A stretch of 34,958 bases of DNA from Bacteroidales bacterium (GCA_017545365.1 JAFWOP010000107.1:1-34958), one strand, 5' to 3'. Counted from the stretch's first letter, positions 23,576 to 31,625 are shown. Translations and numbers: made by a program. Notes: generated from the sequence alone by a model not told the origin.

Positions 23576-25324
23576 ATGAAGTTTATCGAAACCAACAACA
23601 TCAAAGGCGATATTTTTGGCGGCATCACAGCCGGTATTGTGGCACTTCCTCTGGCACTGGCCTTCGGCATACAGGCCTTCGGCGGAGTCAGCGACCCTTC
23701 GGCAGCCTCGATGGGCGCACTGGCAGGACTTGTAGGCGCCACCATGTTGGGTTTCTTCGCTGCCCTCTTCGGCGGCACCCACAGCCAAATCAGCGGTCCC
23801 ACCGGTCCTATGACCGTAGTGGCTGCCACCCTCATCAGCGGCGTGTGGGCCACCAGCAGCGGAAGCATCTCGTCGGTGCTCATCAGTATGGCGCTGGCAG
23901 GACTGTTCTGCGGCTTGTTCCAAATCCTCTTCGGCATCATCAAGCTGGGCAAATATGTCCGCTATATCCCCTACCCCGTCCTGTCGGGCTTCATGAGCGG
24001 TATCGGTGTCATCATCATCCTGCAGCAGCTCTACCCCTTAGTAGGCCTTAAAGGCACTGGCACCATGATCGACCTGGTGATGGGCATCCCCGCTGCCGTG
24101 TCCGACGGCATCAGCATCACCGCCCTGCTCCTTGGCCTAGGCACTATCGCAATCATCGAGCTCTTCCCTCTCGTCACCAAGAAGGTGCCCGCCACGCTGG
24201 TGGCCCTTATCGTGATGACCGTGGTGTCGCTCTTCTACAACCTGGACAGCAAGCTCATCATCGGAGACATACCCTCCGGCCTGCCCCTGCCCTTCTTCGC
24301 CAACGCCAACATCAGCCTGTCGGGCATTGACTGGATGACCGTGCTCAAGGCCTCACTCATCCCCGGCCTCACACTCGCCGGCCTGGGCTCAATCGACACG
24401 CTGCTCACCTCCGTGGTGGCCGACAATATCACCAAAACCAAACACAACAGCAACAAGGAACTCATCGGACAAGGCATCGGCAACGCCATCGCAGGCCTCT
24501 TCTGCGGCCTTCCCGGCGCAGGTGCCACCATGCGCACCGTAGTCAACGTTAAGAGCGGCGGACGCACCCAGATTAGCGGCATGGTCCACGCGCTGCTGCT
24601 GCTGGCCATTCTCTTAGGCTTGGGCGGACTGGTGAAATACGTACCCCTGTCGGTTCTCGCCGGCATCCTCATCACTGTGGGTTGGGGCATCATCGACTTC
24701 AAAGGCTTCAAAGACCTCCTGCGCATCCCCCGCGCCGACGCCGTGGTGTTGGTGGTGGTGTTCCTTGTCACCGTCTTTGTCGACCTGCTCACCGCTGTCG
24801 GCATCGGCATGGTCATCGCCTGCGTGCTCTTCATGAAACGTGCCAGCGACCTGGTCGAAGGGGGCTACAGCAGCACCACCATGACCTCCGCCGACCTGCA
24901 CAAAGGACTGCCCAATCCAGGCGAAGCCAACTTCGACAAGACCAAGCCCTGGCAGGACGAAGGCGGCATCACCGACGAGATGCGCCAACACATTTATGTC
25001 CAGCGCCTTAACGGCCCCATTTTCTTCGGAACCATCAACAAGTTCAAGGAAGTGATGGAAGACGTGCCCGACCACGCCAAAGTGGTCATCATCCGTATGA
25101 AGCTGGTCAGCTTCATGGATCAGTCGGGACTTTACGCCATGGAGACCGCCATCAAGGACCTCCAAGCCCGTGGCATCCTTGTCTTGATGACCATCATCCA
25201 GCCCCAGCCCATGTACATGCTCAAAACCCTCCACGTCATCCCCGCCGTCATCCCCGAAGAACATACGTTCAAGACCTTCGAATCGTGCGTTTCGTTCCTC
25301 TCCAAATTGAAATTTGAGAATTGA
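23576..25324 (+). CDS. SulP-family anion permease with STAS domain
   Basis: A 582-aa inner-membrane transporter. ATG 23576 is preferred over the longer frame from 23468, which runs through the promoter. The membrane part (residues ~10-445) starts IKGDIFGGITAGIVALPLALAFGIQAFGG and contains the GGTHSQISGPTGPMTVV motif of the SulP core. A cytoplasmic STAS domain is at about 470-575 (IYVQRLNGPIFFGTINKF, VVIIRMKLVSFMDQSGLYAME). Substrate could be sulfate or bicarbonate; the sequence does not decide. The last residues and stop (FEN, TGA) are made by a TTGAGAA repeat, as in truA. Confidence 0.92.
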   Translation: MKFIETNNIKGDIFGGITAGIVALPLALAFGIQAFGGVSDPSAASMGALAGLVGATMLGFFAALFGGTHSQISGPTGPMTVVAATLISGVWATSSGSISSVLISMALAGLFCGLFQILFGIIKLGKYVRYIPYPVLSGFMSGIGVIIILQQLYPLVGLKGTGTMIDLVMGIPAAVSDGISITALLLGLGTIAIIELFPLVTKKVPATLVALIVMTVVSLFYNLDSKLIIGDIPSGLPLPFFANANISLSGIDWMTVLKASLIPGLTLAGLGSIDTLLTSVVADNITKTKHNSNKELIGQGIGNAIAGLFCGLPGAGATMRTVVNVKSGGRTQISGMVHALLLLAILLGLGGLVKYVPLSVLAGILITVGWGIIDFKGFKDLLRIPRADAVVLVVVFLVTVFVDLLTAVGIGMVIACVLFMKRASDLVEGGYSSTTMTSADLHKGLPNPGEANFDKTKPWQDEGGITDEMRQHIYVQRLNGPIFFGTINKFKEVMEDVPDHAKVVIIRMKLVSFMDQSGLYAMETAIKDLQARGILVLMTIIQPQPMYMLKTLHVIPAVIPEEHTFKTFESCVSFLSKLKFEN

Positions 25325-25330
25325 GAGGGC
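25312..25330. repeat. TTGAGAA repeat forming the SulP-gene stop
   Basis: AAATTTGAGAATTGAGAGG covers the last codons and TGA of the transporter gene. It is the left arm of an inverted pair around the four-helix-bundle gene (right arm 25741-25770). Confidence 0.8.
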
Positions 25331-25340
25331 TGACACATCC

Positions 25341-25703
25341 ATGAAAGACAACATTTTATACTCTAAGAGCATGGCATTTGCCATCATGTGTGTCAAACTA
25401 TACAAACACTTGACCACAGAAAAAAAAGAGTTTGTTCTGAGCAAGCAACTGCTGCGAAGCGGCACCAGCATTGGTGCCAACATTCGTGAAAGCAGAAATG
25501 CCCAGAGCCCGGCTGACTTTATCAATAAGATGTCAATAGCATTGAAAGAGGCTGACGAAACACAATATTGGTTTGAGCTGTTATACAATACTGAATATAT
25601 CTCTGAAGAAGAATTCACCTCAATTAATACCGATGTAAATGAATTGATTTCCATGCTCATATCGGTCATAAAAACGAGCAAAAGCAAAATAAACAAAGAA
25701 TAA
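25341..25703 (+). CDS. Four-helix-bundle protein (23S rRNA-IVS-encoded type)
   Basis: A 120-aa all-helical protein of the TIGR02436 family. The signature segments are KSMAFAIMCVKLYKHL, LSKQLLRSGTSIGANIRESRNAQS, DFINKMSIALKEADETQYWFELL and ELISMLISVIK. Known of the family: first seen in intervening sequences of 23S rRNA genes, structurally like the Avd accessory protein of diversity-generating retroelements; its role is unknown. No rRNA gene or reverse transcriptase is nearby. ATG 25341 is chosen; the frame upstream is repeat DNA. It is AT-richer than both neighbours and lies between inverted TTGAGAA arms, which suggests later insertion. Confidence 0.88.
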   Translation: MKDNILYSKSMAFAIMCVKLYKHLTTEKKEFVLSKQLLRSGTSIGANIRESRNAQSPADFINKMSIALKEADETQYWFELLYNTEYISEEEFTSINTDVNELISMLISVIKTSKSKINKE

Positions 25704-25740
25704 TAACCACGAATTGGAAAAGAGGAAATAGGCCGGCAGG

Positions 25741-25770
25741 TCTCAATTCTCAAGTCTCAATTCTCAATTC
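25741..25770. repeat. CTCAATT repeat before the yebC-type gene
   Basis: Four imperfect CTCAATT/CTCAAGT units end 7 bp before the ATG at 25778. Opposite orientation to the copy at 25312-25330. Confidence 0.8.
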
Positions 25771-25777
25771 AAAAAAC

Positions 25778-26488
25778 ATGGGACGAGCATTTGAATACCG
25801 CAAAGCACGCAAACTGAAACGCTGGGGCCACATGGCCCGCACATTCACCAAGATTGGCAAGGAAATCGAGCTGGCCGTACTCGCCAGCGGCCCCGACCCC
25901 TCCAGCAACCTGCGCCTGCGCCTCCTCATGGCCACCGCCAAGAGCGAGAGCATGCCCAAGGAGAACGTCGAACGCGCCATCAAACGCGCCACCGAAAAGG
26001 ACAAGTCGGCCTACAAAGAGGTCGTCTACGACGGCAAAGGGCCCCACGGCACAGCCTTCGTGGTCGAGACAGCCACCGACAACCCCACACGTACCGTCGC
26101 CAACATACGCGCCGCCTTCGTGCGCGGCAAAGGCGAACTGGGCACCATGGGCATGAACGACTTCCTCTTCGAGCGCAAGTGCTCCTTCGTCGTCGCCTAC
26201 AAAGAGGGTGTCGACATGGACGAACTGGAGCTTGAACTCATCGACTACGACATCGACGAGGTCTTTCTCGACGAAGGCGAAATCAACATCTATGCCGACT
26301 TCAAGAACTATGGCCCCATATCCAAGTACCTCGAAGACCACGGTTTCGAAATCAAATCGTTCAAATTCGAGCGCATCCCCCTCTCGCTGCGTGAGCTTTC
26401 ACCCGAAGAGCAGGAAGATGTCAACGCCCTCGTAGAGCGTCTGGAAAACGACGACGACGTAGTCAACGTCTTCCATAATATGGCATAA
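25778..26488 (+). CDS. YebC/PmpR-family protein
   Basis: A 236-aa protein of the YebC/TACO1 family. The N-terminus (GRAFEYRKARKLKRWGHMARTFTKIGKEI) is the Bacteroidetes variant of the AGHSKW.NI start. SMPKENVERAIKRA and YDGKGPHGTAFVVE..TDNPTRTVANIR are family motifs, followed by two alpha/beta domains. Members bind DNA as regulators or act as translation factors easing proline stretches; which applies cannot be told here. It ends VNVFHNMA as usual, so it is complete. Confidence 0.92.
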   Translation: MGRAFEYRKARKLKRWGHMARTFTKIGKEIELAVLASGPDPSSNLRLRLLMATAKSESMPKENVERAIKRATEKDKSAYKEVVYDGKGPHGTAFVVETATDNPTRTVANIRAAFVRGKGELGTMGMNDFLFERKCSFVVAYKEGVDMDELELELIDYDIDEVFLDEGEINIYADFKNYGPISKYLEDHGFEIKSFKFERIPLSLRELSPEEQEDVNALVERLENDDDVVNVFHNMA

Positions 26489-26499
26489 GGAGACTTCTA

Positions 26500-26735
26500 T
26501 TAATTGCCCCAGAGGGGCAAACTTTCAATAACCCCGCACTTGTAGTGTGGGGTATATCAGTCGAATACATCTCAGCGTGCTGAAGGCACACGCTTTCAAA
26601 ATCAAATTAATAGAACTCACCATAAGTCGAACTCCCGAGAATTCATTCTCGAGGCCGAGCCAGAGCCCTATAAGAAGTAAGAACTAAGAGTTAAAAAACA
26701 ACTATACTTCTTAGTTCTTACTCCTTACTTCTCAA
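26500..26735. repeat. Intergenic repeats between convergent genes
   Basis: First a GCCCCAGAGGGGC hairpin, then at 26523-26577 a copy of the repeat seen at 14-80 (TTTCAATAACCCC, GTGTGGGGT, CTCAGCGT), then a GAGAATTCATTCTC hairpin near 26637-26650. At 26674-26735 the run AGAAGTAAGAACTAAGAGTT is followed at once by its inverse (CTTAGTTCTTACTCCTTACTTCTC). The second arm reaches into the last codons of the hydrolase gene. The pair can form a long hairpin and may end transcription from both sides. Confidence 0.7.
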
Positions 26736-27596
26736 AAACTCCGCCACCATCTTCGCCACTTTCTTCCCTTTCTTTATAAACATGTGGTTCTCGCCTTTCA
26801 CCACACGGAGTTGGCTGTTGGCATACACCTCGTGATACTTCTCGCTGCACCACAGCGGCACTATTCCATCGTCAGCTCCATGTATCAGGCACACCGGCCC
26901 TTGATATTGCTGGGCCGTCCCGTAGATATCCAGCAACTGCGTCTGCACCAGATAGTCGTGTCCCAGTTTATAGGTGTTAAAACATTTGATATACGCGGGA
27001 GGATTCTTCGGGTCGAACTCCTTCCCAAAGAAACGTCCTGCCTGGGTTGCCTCCTTGATTATCGACCCAGGAGCCAACAACACCAAGCCTACAGGGCATT
27101 CTCCCTCTCTGGCCAACTCCCCCGCCAACATACTCGCCACCGCACCCCCTTGCGAATGACCCAATAGCGCCACCGTCGAGACATATGGCAACGTCTTCAC
27201 AACCTCCCATACTGCTCGTGCATCAGCCAGTTCTCGGGCGATGGTCATCTCCTCCATCTTGCCCTCGCTCTTGCCGTGGCCATTAAAGTCGAACCGCACA
27301 GAGGCTATACCCTGCCGAGCCAACTCGCGGGCCAGCACAGGCATTGGTGGCCAATCCTTCGATGCAAAGATGCCATGCATCAATATCACCATCATACAGC
27401 TATCCTTCTCCGTGTCGAACCCCTTGGGCAGCGTCACTTTGGTCGAAAGTCTTCCTTGTGGTCCGTTGACCGTCAGCGATGGAGATGAAGCACACGACGA
27501 AAACAACAATGCCGCACCCATCAGAATCAGCATGCCTACGCACCATAGGCTGGCATAACGGCCAGACCTTAGATTAACAAGAGGAAAATGTCTCAT
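26718..27596 (-). CDS. Alpha/beta hydrolase lipoprotein
   Basis: A 292-aa serine hydrolase, probably exported and lipid-anchored. ATG 27596 gives a signal sequence ending in LLFSSC with C35 as the likely lipidated residue; the longer frame from 27743 is AT-rich upstream DNA. The fold is visible as ILMHGIFASKDW (oxyanion loop), GIASVRFDFNGHGKSEG, the nucleophile elbow GHSQGG with S148, HGADDGIVP for the Asp and GENHMF for the His. It is nearest to the esterase/peptidase-like hydrolases of the S9/FrsA-like type; substrate unknown. Its last codons overlap the TAAGAAC-type repeat. Confidence 0.87.
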   Translation of the reverse strand: MRHFPLVNLRSGRYASLWCVGMLILMGAALLFSSCASSPSLTVNGPQGRLSTKVTLPKGFDTEKDSCMMVILMHGIFASKDWPPMPVLARELARQGIASVRFDFNGHGKSEGKMEEMTIARELADARAVWEVVKTLPYVSTVALLGHSQGGAVASMLAGELAREGECPVGLVLLAPGSIIKEATQAGRFFGKEFDPKNPPAYIKCFNTYKLGHDYLVQTQLLDIYGTAQQYQGPVCLIHGADDGIVPLWCSEKYHEVYANSQLRVVKGENHMFIKKGKKVAKMVAEFLRSKE

Positions 27597-27857
27597 CTTC
27601 GAAATACTTTTTTCATAATAACGCAATCTCACACATCCTATTGTATTATCCCACAACATATTTGAGCTATTTTGCCTCTCATGGCAGACAAAAACAGGGG
27701 CAATTCCGCCATAATAAACACCCTGCACCCTTATTTTGGACACACAGAAATTGTCTAATCAAAAAAAATATCCACCATAACGCTCGGATATTCAGTACAT
27801 GAAGAACAGAATAAAGAAAACTTTCACACAAAATGTTGCCAAATAAAAAAAAAGTCG
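27597..27857. other. Gene-free spacer
   Basis: Between the hydrolase start and the tRNA promoter. AT-rich. It probably holds the hydrolase promoter, but I see no clear -7 box. No other feature recognised. Confidence 0.4.
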
Positions 27858-27865
27858 TATCTTTG
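27858..27865 (+). promoter_or_regulatory. -7 box of the tRNA-Glu promoter
   Basis: TATCTTTG followed by CA, 37 bp before the mature tRNA 5' end. A poly-A tract lies in front. Confidence 0.7.
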
Positions 27866-27901
27866 CACCCGATTTCGAGAGTGAAATCACCACAATGGAA
27901 C

Positions 27902-27978
27902 GCCGCATTCGTCTAGTGGTCCAGGACAACTGCCTCTCACGCAGTAGATCACCAGTTCGACTCTGGTATGCGGTACCA
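27902..27978 (+). tRNA. tRNA-Glu (anticodon CUC), CCA encoded
   Basis: Complete cloverleaf. Acceptor GCCGCAT pairs with ATGCGGT, with a G-U first pair. The D arm begins TCGTCTAGTGG, as in tRNA-Glu. Anticodon stem ACTGC/GCAGT carries the loop CTCTCAC, giving anticodon CTC at 34-36. T arm ACCAG-TTCGACT-CTGGT. Discriminator A, then CCA. It reads GAG codons. It marks the border between the GC-rich core and the AT-rich island. Confidence 0.96.
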
Positions 27979-28007
27979 AAGCAACCCCAAAAAGGTTGCT
28001 TTTTTTG
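27979..28007 (+). terminator. Rho-independent terminator of tRNA-Glu
   Basis: AAGCAACC / GGTTGCTT stem with a CCAAAAA loop, followed by seven T. It begins right after the CCA end. Confidence 0.9.
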
Positions 28008-28407
28008 TTATGCCGCTACCGCATATCGGTACGCTCAAAAAACGACCTAAAAGCGCATGTGCCACTAGATTAATTCTAAATATCTCGACACCGCCAACGT
28101 CTCATCCCCACTCCTTTCATCATCAATTGCCACACATTCCCCGCGCCACAATGGACTAACGCCCCTCAAACAGTAGGCCTAGTGAAAGAGAAAGAACAAA
28201 CTGTATAATAACCTAATAGGCGATACGATAAAGTACGAATCGGCCTTGGGGCACATTTTTTTCATCTTTTTGGCCACTAATCAATTAAAAAAGCGTATAT
28301 TTGCAAACAGAAAACAAGTCATTATTAACAAAAAACAGACACAACAAAGAAATAGTAAAACATTAGAAATTAGCGACATATTATAAAGCGTTTCTCTTTT
28401 CTTAGGA
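28008..28407. other. Gene-free region with one promoter
   Basis: No gene found. A Bacteroidetes-type promoter is present: TTTG at 28269-28272 and TATATTTG at 28296-28303, followed by CA, directed to the right toward the palindrome and the helicase remnant. Composition turns AT-rich here. Confidence 0.5.
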
Positions 28408-28519
28408 GTACCCGAAAACTGGACACTTTCATGTACTACCACCAAGAAAGCAGAAAGCACACGGTTCATCCGTGTGCTTTCTTGTATGGTAGTAGGTAGT
28501 CCAGTAAATCCTCGGGTAC
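28408..28519. repeat. 112-bp nested imperfect palindrome (MITE-like or structured RNA)
   Basis: Pairs from outside in: GTACCCGA 28408-28415 with 28512-28519; ACTGGAC 28418-28424 with 28499-28505; TACTACCA 28434-28441 with 28487-28494; and a perfect 12-bp stem GAAAGCACACGG 28453-28464 with 28470-28481 around a TTCAT loop. The outer GTACCCGAAAACTGGACAC resembles terminal repeats of IS3-type elements, but no transposase is encoded. It could be a non-autonomous element, an IS remnant or a folded RNA driven by the promoter at 28296. Confidence 0.75.
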
Positions 28520-28590
28520 AACAGAAAGTATCACGGATATTTTATTTGTGATGCATACGAAAGGCGAAGCGCAGCAAAACGCCCAGCCTT

Positions 28591-28767
28591 ATGAGCACCA
28601 AATTCTTCAACAATATAGAGACGACGCTGATGGACAAGTTCCACGGCATCGCCACAGCAATGGCCAACTTCGACATATTTCATGCCGTTGTTGGCTATTT
28701 CCGTTCTTCGGGTTATTTCAAACTGCGTCAGTATAGAATGTCAGAAAGGTCTGTATCAAACTTTTGA
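28591..28767 (+). pseudogene. N-terminal remnant of a helicase with PLD-like domain
   Basis: A 58-codon frame starting MSTKFFNNIETTLMDKFHGI and containing FDIFHAVVGYFRSSGYFKLR. This is the start typical of large SNF2/DEAD-type helicases with a phospholipase D-like N-terminal domain, normally around a thousand residues, often in defence islands. After about 48 residues the similarity stops and a short unrelated tail leads to a stop. The break lies next to the end of the minus-strand HTH gene. I read it as a deletion remnant. Confidence 0.65.
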
Positions 28768-29082
28768 TACTATGTTTTCAATATCCGTCCGTAAAAAGCC
28801 CACCTTAACATTACCTATTTTATGTTGCTTGATACCGTGACTATCTAGAAGTTTTTTTAGAGCATTTCTGTTTCTGACATTCAGCATTCGCATGGCTTCA
28901 TCGTATGTCACAAACGAATTATTGTCGTATTTACCAGAAGTTTCATTACTTAGTTTTGACAATAACATTAAGATTTTCTCTTCGTCACATTCATCATTTT
29001 CCAGTTGACGAAGTGCTTCTTTAAGCGTTTTAATAGCAAACTGAATCAGTGGTGGTTTCTTATTCTCAGTTGAGTCGTCCAT
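28756..29082 (-). CDS. Helix-turn-helix (excisionase-like) protein
   Basis: A 108-aa protein. The N-terminal half is helical and acidic (FAIKTLKEALRQLENDECDEEKILMLLSKL). The C-terminal half is a MerR/excisionase-like winged helix: FVTYDEAMRMLNVRNRNALKKLLDSHGIKQHKIGNVKVGFLRTDIENIV. Similar small proteins are frequent in Bacteroidales mobile and accessory regions, with unknown role. Its start overlaps the upstream membrane protein gene by 17 bp, so the two form a unit. The stop overlaps the helicase remnant. Confidence 0.7.
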   Translation of the reverse strand: MDDSTENKKPPLIQFAIKTLKEALRQLENDECDEEKILMLLSKLSNETSGKYDNNSFVTYDEAMRMLNVRNRNALKKLLDSHGIKQHKIGNVKVGFLRTDIENIVSKV

Positions 29083-29437
29083 ATTTCCTAAGTTTTCTCA
29101 CTTTAACATAATGGTTTAGTGAAAGGGTTAGCGTTGTTGTTAACCCTAACGTTATTAACACCAAGGGTATAAAAACAATTGCATTAGTTGGTATAATATC
29201 AAATATATTATCTAAACAAACAAAAGTATCCGAAATAGTTAGTCCATAGGCAGTCCATCTGAGATATTTACAATGATAGCTACCTTGTGCTGAGATGCAA
29301 ATACAAACACATATTTCAAAAAGAATCACATAAATTTGATCCCATAGATTAACACCCCAAATTACAGCGGCAACATAACATATTATCATGTATATCGACA
29401 CCAAGATTATTGTAATTCTAATAAACAGTTTGTCCAT
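29066..29437 (-). CDS. Small four-helix membrane protein
   Basis: A 123-aa integral membrane protein from ATG 29437; a TTG at 29473 is possible but less likely. Four hydrophobic segments: IRITIILVSIYMIICYVAAV, IYVILFEICVCICIS, YGLTISDTFVCLDNIFDI (weak) and AIVFIPLVLITLGLTTTLTL. A short charged HCKYLRW loop lies between. No known domain recognised. Paired with the HTH gene by a 17-bp overlap, a combination I associate with Bacteroidales accessory DNA; function unknown. Confidence 0.65.
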   Translation of the reverse strand: MDKLFIRITIILVSIYMIICYVAAVIWGVNLWDQIYVILFEICVCICISAQGSYHCKYLRWTAYGLTISDTFVCLDNIFDIIPTNAIVFIPLVLITLGLTTTLTLSLNHYVKVRKLRKYGRLN

Positions 29438-29816
29438 ATTAGTTTGTATCTTCAATATATCTTTATAAAGCAATTTAATAACGTATTAAAACCATCTTTA
29501 TTATTTGTTTACCGCAAAAATCCCCAATATTATACAAAGCAATGTTTATCAGTTTTATAGTTTTTCCGAAATACTCAGTAGTATTACACGTAATTGTTTA
29601 CTATCTTTGCAAATTATATTAACACCTCATTCAAAATGGAAATCACAATAAGACAGTCAACAAAGTTGAAATCCAAGATACAGAACTTCGATTTTGATGT
29701 AGACAGGATAGAGCGATAGATGCTTGTCAACTTTTCTAACCTTATCATATTTACTTTGCCATCTCATAAAGATTGTGTATCTTTGCAAATTGAAATTCAA
29801 CTTTAAATATAAAAAC
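29438..29816. other. Intergenic region with promoters and a 27-codon frame
   Basis: AT-rich. A -7 box TATCTTTG at 29603-29610 is followed at 29636-29719 by a 27-codon frame (MEITIRQSTKLKSKIQNFDF...). This could be a peptide or the start of a lost gene. A second promoter, TTTG at 29755-29758 and TATCTTTG at about 29778-29785, serves the LRR protein gene. Confidence 0.45.
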
Positions 29817-31625
29817 ATGAAAAGATCAATTATAGTCGGCTTTTTGTTAATAAGCATCGTTTTTCAAAATCATTTATGGTGTCAGAACTACGACTTCACC
29901 GCTGTTGCTCCTAGTGGACAAACATTGTATTATCAGCTTATTAATAACGATACTGAAGTAATGGTAGTGAAGCCGAAGGAGAGCGACGGTACTACTACGT
30001 TAGCTAGTTATGCTCCTGCCGGAAGCGTTACAATACCGGATTCTGTTTTATATATGGGAGTTGCACTACCTGTTACAAAAATCGGGAACAATGCTTTTTC
30101 TTACTATTCATCTTTAACTGCTATCTCTATACCTAATAGCATTAAAAACATATATCAATTTGCACTAGCTGGTACATCCCTCACTCAGATATTGATTCCA
30201 GAAAGTATTGTATCGATTGGTCGGAATGCTTTTATGGATTGTTCTCACTTAAAAACGATTGAAGTCCGCTGTAGAAATGCAAGTATCGGAACAGAAATCT
30301 TCTTTAGATGCTATAATATAGAGAATGTCATATTTGAAAAATATATTGACTTCCCCAAAGTTAACCTCAAAAGAATAAGTTTGGGCGATAGTATCACAAC
30401 TATTCCCACATTATTCCAAAACTGCGACCATCTAAATGAGGTTGAAATTGGGAATAGCATAACATCTATTCCAAATGATTGCTTTGATGATTGCGATAGT
30501 TTAAGAATTGTTGTCCTTGGCAGTAATGTTTCGTCTATTGGAGCAAGATCGTTTCGTAAATGTATTAATCTGGATACGATTTATGCCAAACCAGATACTG
30601 CTCCTTCACTTGGTTTGAATGCATTCAATTTCACTCCATCAAACAAGGTGGTAGTTACATACTGCAATGCAAACTACTCCTCTGTTTGGGGAACAACTGG
30701 ATTTAATTATGTTACAGCAGATGTATACTCTATTAGTTTAGATGTCAGCTGTACATCTTGCGGTAGTGCAACCATAGTACAAAACGTAGATTGCAACAAT
30801 TCCGCAGTTATCTTGGCAACACCAACGCATAATTACTCATTTAACTGCTGGAGCGATAACAACACAGACAACCCAAGAGTTATTACACTTACACACGATA
30901 CTCTCCTTACCGCATTATTTACAAGAAGTGCATACGAAGTCAATGCAAATAGCAATAACAATACAATGGGCAGCGTCACTGGTGGAGGGACCTATGATGT
31001 AGGAGATACAGCCGAACTTGTTGCAAATGCTATATGTGGATACCGTTTTAATCACTGGAGCAATGGAAGTACCACAAACCCGCTCTCGTTTATTCCAACC
31101 AGCGACACAACAATGACTGCATTTTTTGAGATAGCATTAGATACGATATTTGTTCCGGACACCACTTTGGAGACGATTGTTATATACGACACAACGATTA
31201 TCCCTGTAACAATATATGATACGAATGTTGTAATGGTTCCAGTTTTTGACACAATGGAATTTACTATTCCAATTTTTGACACTGTGATCCTTCAAGTAGT
31301 AGACACTTCTCTTGTTCCTGTACACGATACTTTATATATTTATGATACAATTTACATACTCGACACAATTTACATACATGACACAATAGGTACAAATTTG
31401 GACGATGTGTCAATCATTAATGCAAAGATTTATGTCAGTTATGGAGGCATAATTATTGAAGGAGCAACTGCTAACATAATAATGCTTTTTGACATCAATG
31501 GACGGCTACTTGGAGTGAGGAGAAATGTATGCAACGAAATTGTGCGATTCGATGTACCTGCTTCAGGAACATATGTCATCAAAATTGGCAATAACACGAT
31601 GAAGAAAGTTGTCGTGATAAAATGA
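29817..31625 (+). CDS. Leucine-rich-repeat (BspA-like) T9SS surface protein
   Basis: A 602-aa secreted protein. ATG 29817 follows the promoter and gives a signal peptide (IIVGFLLISIVFQNHLWCQ). Residues ~75-290 are BspA/LRR_5-type repeats (VTKIGNNAFSYYSSLTAISIPNSIKNI..FA). Residues ~300-440 carry two InlB-like bacterial repeats ending in NCWSDNNTDNP and GYRFNHWSNGSTTNP. Residues ~441-523 are a run of short units built on (Y/F)DT or HDT (VHDTLYIYDTIYILDT). The last ~70 residues fit a type-A T9SS sorting domain (MLFDINGRLL ... SGTYVIKIGN...KKVVVIK). A surface or adhesion role is likely. Low GC, as for the island around it. Confidence 0.85.
   Translation: MKRSIIVGFLLISIVFQNHLWCQNYDFTAVAPSGQTLYYQLINNDTEVMVVKPKESDGTTTLASYAPAGSVTIPDSVLYMGVALPVTKIGNNAFSYYSSLTAISIPNSIKNIYQFALAGTSLTQILIPESIVSIGRNAFMDCSHLKTIEVRCRNASIGTEIFFRCYNIENVIFEKYIDFPKVNLKRISLGDSITTIPTLFQNCDHLNEVEIGNSITSIPNDCFDDCDSLRIVVLGSNVSSIGARSFRKCINLDTIYAKPDTAPSLGLNAFNFTPSNKVVVTYCNANYSSVWGTTGFNYVTADVYSISLDVSCTSCGSATIVQNVDCNNSAVILATPTHNYSFNCWSDNNTDNPRVITLTHDTLLTALFTRSAYEVNANSNNNTMGSVTGGGTYDVGDTAELVANAICGYRFNHWSNGSTTNPLSFIPTSDTTMTAFFEIALDTIFVPDTTLETIVIYDTTIIPVTIYDTNVVMVPVFDTMEFTIPIFDTVILQVVDTSLVPVHDTLYIYDTIYILDTIYIHDTIGTNLDDVSIINAKIYVSYGGIIIEGATANIIMLFDINGRLLGVRRNVCNEIVRFDVPASGTYVIKIGNNTMKKVVVIK

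Noticed and set aside
24614..25753. Minus-strand frame across the SulP gene and the four-helix-bundle gene
   Set aside because: It spans two well-supported plus-strand genes and shows no domain; shadow.
27965..28035. Possible duplicated tRNA-Glu 3' end as an attachment site (TATGCGGTA near 28025 in inverse orientation)
   Set aside because: Only about nine matching bases, inverted; too short to separate from chance.
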